Positions 5,887 to 7,944 of a stretch of 7,944 nucleotides of DNA are shown here, piece by piece. The stretch is from UBA5794 sp964196275 (lineage in GTDB: Bacteria > Actinomycetota > Acidimicrobiia > Spongiisociales > UBA5794): positions 1-7,944 of the forward strand of contig CAXMSN010000095.1 of NCBI GenBank assembly GCA_964196275.1, read 5' to 3'. Made by a program: the position numbers and the translations under genes. The stretch's first letter is position 1; every line of letters begins with the position of its first letter. The notes under the pieces were generated by a model. It did no database searches. It was not told where the DNA came from and worked only from the letters and a program-made list of their open reading frames with translations.

Positions 5887-6915
5887 CTATGAGGTGGCTG
5901 CCCGGAGTCTGAGTTGTCCGCATGCAGCGTCGATGTCCTGGCCTCGTGTGTCCCTGAGGGTGACGTTGGCGCCCTCCCTGGAAAGGGTTCCGATGAATCG
6001 ACGTACATGATCCCTGTCGGGTGGCCTGTCGGCGCTCAGCGGCGTCGGGTTGAGCGCGATGACGTTGACGTGCGCCTTCAACTCGCGTGAGACGCGAGCC
6101 AGTCCGATCGCTTCCTCATCAGAGTCATTCTCGCCTGCGATGAGCGTCCACTCGAGCGAGATCCTTCTGCCCTTCGCCTCGTAGTACTCCTTGGCGGCTG
6201 CCACGACGTCTTCGATCGGGTATCTGTCGTTGATCGGCACGAGTTTCGTTCGCTCCGATGGGATCGTTGAATGGAGGCTAACGGCGAGGTTCACAGGCCA
6301 CGGCTCGTCGACGAGTTTCCGCATGCCTGGTACGAATCCGACCGTCGAGACAGTGATCGATCGCGCGGACATGCCCATCACCTCGATCATGCGGCGGAGC
6401 GACTCTCTCGTGTGCTTGTAGTTTGCGAGTGGCTCCCCCATGCCCATGAACACGACGTTCGTCACACGGGAAGGGCTGCGCGGCAGGGGAGATTCAGACA
6501 GGGCTGCGTTGGCGTACGCAACCTGTGCAAAGATCTCTCCCGCGTCCAGATGCCGATCGAAGCCGAACTGTCCTGTTGCACAGAACGTACATCCCATCGC
6601 ACAGCCGACCTGTGATGAGATACACAGGGTCGTGCGGCTTGCGTATCCCATGAGGACCGTCTCGATGGCAGAGCCGTCTTCAGTTCGGAACAGCCATTTA
6701 CGCGTCTCCCCGCCGTCGCCGATTTGCTCAAGTTCGAGGTCGAACGGCCAGAGCTTGTCAGCGAGGTCTGCCCGCATCTGGCCGGGGAGATTGGTCATGG
6801 CCTCGGTCGTCATGACCGGATGGTGATACAGCCACTCCGACAGTTGGGTCGCCCGGTACGGGGGTTCGTCGCCGAGTGTCTCGCCGAGGCGCTCAGGCTC
6901 CGTGAGATACAACAT
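5887..6915 (-). CDS. rlmN: Dual-specificity rRNA/tRNA adenine C2-methyltransferase (radical SAM)
   Basis: This 342-residue radical-SAM enzyme methylates C2 of A2503 in 23S rRNA and A37 in some tRNAs, which tunes peptidyl-transferase-centre function and decoding. All the signature residues are visible: the iron-sulfur cluster cysteines C105, C109 and C112 (CAMGCTFC), the upstream catalytic cysteine C98 (TLCISSQ), the SAM-binding GMGEP (158-162), STVGFVPGM (190-198) and the methyl-carrying C332 near the C-terminus (RGQDIDAACGQL). RlmN and the resistance enzyme Cfr share this architecture. The alanine just before C332 and the housekeeping neighbourhood favour RlmN. It is slightly shorter than the E. 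coli protein, which is common. The ATG at 6913-6915 begins two bases after the stop of the HhH gene. No Shine-Dalgarno sequence is evident, so it may be translationally coupled. Confidence 0.95.
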   Translation of the reverse strand: MLYLTEPERLGETLGDEPPYRATQLSEWLYHHPVMTTEAMTNLPGQMRADLADKLWPFDLELEQIGDGGETRKWLFRTEDGSAIETVLMGYASRTTLCISSQVGCAMGCTFCATGQFGFDRHLDAGEIFAQVAYANAALSESPLPRSPSRVTNVVFMGMGEPLANYKHTRESLRRMIEVMGMSARSITVSTVGFVPGMRKLVDEPWPVNLAVSLHSTIPSERTKLVPINDRYPIEDVVAAAKEYYEAKGRRISLEWTLIAGENDSDEEAIGLARVSRELKAHVNVIALNPTPLSADRPPDRDHVRRFIGTLSREGANVTLRDTRGQDIDAACGQLRLRAATS

Positions 6916-6917
6916 GC

Positions 6918-7247
6918 TCAGGAACGAGCGGTGGCGGCGTCGATCCAGCGTTGTGCGGTTTCAGGTGTTGTGTTGACTGCCTCGGCAAGCTCGTTCGCCT
7001 CCTGCTTCGCAAGATCAGCGAACGACGCAATGTCCGCCTCAGAAAGTCTCGAGGCGAAGGCGGGGCCGACGCCCTTGATCTCGGTCAGGTCATCGCCGGC
7101 TTGGACTGATCCGCTTCGAAACCTCGGGGGAGTGTCGGTCGGCGCCTCGGGTGCCGGCAGCATGCGGTCTCGAACTGCCCAGGCCGCCGCAGCGAGTCCC
7201 GCGACGACCCCTGCGATCCTGATGGCGTTCTTCATTACATGATTCAT
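6918..7247 (-). CDS. Small membrane-anchored helix-hairpin-helix protein
   Basis: This is a predicted 109-residue protein with three parts. A short basic N-terminus leads into a hydrophobic, alanine-rich segment (about 8-25) that could be a single membrane anchor with the positive charges flanking it. A Pro-rich linker follows (about 30-45). The soluble domain (52-106) has a helix-hairpin-helix core, DLTEIKGVGPAFASRLSEA (53-71). That core resembles the 'LTxIxGIGPxxAxxLxxAGI' domains found in many small proteins and fused to ribosomal or respiratory subunits, where it often has no assigned role. HhH motifs can bind DNA non-specifically, but membrane anchoring makes that uncertain. The start could be ATG 7247 or ATG 7235; neither has a clear Shine-Dalgarno sequence, and the first lies in a hairpin arm. 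It sits 22 bases after the lysozyme-like gene and 2 bases before rlmN. Its function is unknown. Confidence 0.75.
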   Translation of the reverse strand: MNHVMKNAIRIAGVVAGLAAAAWAVRDRMLPAPEAPTDTPPRFRSGSVQAGDDLTEIKGVGPAFASRLSEADIASFADLAKQEANELAEAVNTTPETAQRWIDAATARS

Positions 7248-7273
7248 CGTGAACTGAGTCTACGACGAATCAT
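7239..7273 (-). promoter_or_regulatory. Hairpin joining the stop of the lysozyme-like gene to the start of the HhH gene
   Basis: On the minus-strand RNA, 7262-7273 pairs with 7239-7250 over 12 continuous positions, with a single G-U wobble and an 11-base loop. The 5' arm contains the TGA stop of the lysozyme-like gene (7270-7272) and the 3' arm contains the first ATG of the HhH gene (7245-7247). On the plus strand the wobble becomes an A-C mismatch, so the stem is better on the transcribed side. No U-run follows, so it is not a typical terminator. Masking of the start codon, opened by ribosomes reaching the upstream stop, is my inference. Confidence 0.5.
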
Positions 7274-7944
7274 TCAGTGCACTCCAACGGTGCGTTCGGA
7301 TGCTGGGGGTCGACCGTCCAGTGTCTGTCCCATGGTGACGAATTCTTTGCGAGGTACCACGAAACAGCGATGTTCGCCTCAGCGTTGTACGGCGTCGCAT
7401 AGAGGCCATTGGAGTCTCGGAAGCCTGCCGCGGCTGCCCGTGCTTTCCAGTACTTCGAGAGGTGCTGGAACAATCCCTCTGCGCCCACGCCGCTGTTGTA
7501 CGCCTGTGGATTGCCCTTCGACTCGAAATGCATGATGTTGAGTGCACAGTTCACGAGGTGGTCCGGCCAGTACTTTGCGACGAGGCTTCTCCACTGCTCG
7601 ACGTTGCGCTTGCCTGCGGCGTCGGCTGGCCAATTCGGCGACCACGTTGTTGCGCCGGATGTTGTTGATGTGCCCTTGGTCGTTGTCGTGGTGGTCGGTG
7701 GCGGAGGCGGTGGTGAGTAGGTGACGAGCACGGACTCGGTGACGGTGTTCCCTGCCCTATCTTCGGCGGTGATCTTTGCGTTCGATCCCTCGGACGACAC
7801 GACGAGCTTCAGCGTCCAGTCTCCATCATCCTCAACAGAAGCTTCGTACGGTCCCGAGTAGACCTTGGCCCCGGGTTCAGATGTTCCATAGAACGTCACG
7901 ACCCTGTCTTCCACAGTGTCACCATCGGATGGCGATGTGATGTG
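7270..7944 (-). CDS. Secreted Ig-like / lytic transglycosylase-like wall enzyme (5' end outside window)
   Basis: The frame is open to the right window edge and gives 224 visible residues; a GTG at 7914 is merely internal. Residues 1-77 look like a bacterial Ig-like domain (ITSPSDGDTVEDRVVTFYG, then GDWTLKL and ITAEDRAGNTVTESV), typical of exported modular proteins. A Pro/Thr/Ser linker (78-100, including PPPPPP and TTTTTT) leads to a lysozyme/SLT-like domain (about 115-205). That domain has a candidate catalytic Glu141 in IMHFESKGNP, a following AYNSG, GLFQHLSKYW (157-166) and a late helix NIAVSWYLA (191-199). Such domains cleave peptidoglycan glycan strands outside the membrane. Cys133 and Cys222 could form a disulfide bond, as suits an exported protein. 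The signal peptide is not in view. The gene ends 22 bases before the HhH gene. The domain call is good; substrate and exact family are inferred. Confidence 0.85.
   Translation of the reverse strand, partial: HITSPSDGDTVEDRVVTFYGTSEPGAKVYSGPYEASVEDDGDWTLKLVVSSEGSNAKITAEDRAGNTVTESVLVTYSPPPPPPTTTTTTKGTSTTSGATTWSPNWPADAAGKRNVEQWRSLVAKYWPDHLVNCALNIMHFESKGNPQAYNSGVGAEGLFQHLSKYWKARAAAAGFRDSNGLYATPYNAEANIAVSWYLAKNSSPWDRHWTVDPQHPNAPLECTE

Noticed and set aside
5855..5923. An N-terminal extension of bcp by 23 residues
   Set aside because: It overlaps rlmN, adds residues unlike the family, and the shorter start has a better ribosome binding site.
5887..6915. The radical-SAM gene as the resistance methylase Cfr
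   Set aside because: The AACGQL context of the methyl-carrying cysteine and the housekeeping neighbours favour RlmN, and no mobile element is nearby.
7661..7725. A GGT/GTC-rich low-complexity run as a separate repeat element
   Set aside because: It is the coding sequence of the Pro/Thr linker in the secreted protein.

Overview
The window is a compact, moderately GC-rich stretch of bacterial chromosome, probably from an actinomycete lineage. An Acidimicrobiia-type organism is my best guess. The support is the style of the histidine kinase tail (GRTGSVGLGLSVSR), the Pro/Thr-rich linker in a secreted lysozyme-like protein, and the GC-rich codon use. The lineage is an inference and not something the sequence proves. 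No rRNA, tRNA, CRISPR, insertion sequence, phage gene or recombinase was seen.

Layout. Only the left-end gene is on the plus strand: the 3' end of a sensor histidine kinase (1-390), which runs convergently into the tail of zwf. Everything else is on the minus strand. Read in transcription order, from high to low coordinates, it is: the 3' part of a secreted protein with an Ig-like domain and a transglycosylase-like domain (7270-7944, open at the window edge); a small membrane-anchored helix-hairpin-helix protein (6918-7247); rlmN (5887-6915); bcp (5393-5854); galU (4527-5393); then, after the only sizeable gap (about 150 bp), tal (3293-4378), pgi (1713-3296) and zwf (280-1716). Most junctions are overlaps of 1-4 bases or gaps of 2-32 bases, so two cotranscribed blocks are likely: [lysozyme-like]-HhH-rlmN-bcp-galU and tal-pgi-zwf.

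Function. tal, pgi and zwf together handle the glucose-6-phosphate / fructose-6-phosphate / pentose-phosphate node. Zwf opens the oxidative pentose phosphate pathway and makes reducing equivalents, Pgi interconverts the hexose phosphates, and Tal returns pentose-phosphate carbon to glycolysis. GalU, just upstream, draws glucose-1-phosphate into UDP-glucose for envelope polysaccharides. Bcp removes peroxides with reducing power that ultimately comes from reduced pyridine nucleotides, so its place near zwf is biologically sensible. RlmN modifies 23S rRNA and tRNA.

I found no convincing new multi-gene system. The most interesting signals are non-coding: a 7-bp-periodic inverted repeat between galU and tal, a possible leaderless-type promoter in front of tal, and a hairpin whose arms contain the stop codon of one gene and the start codon of the next (7239-7273).
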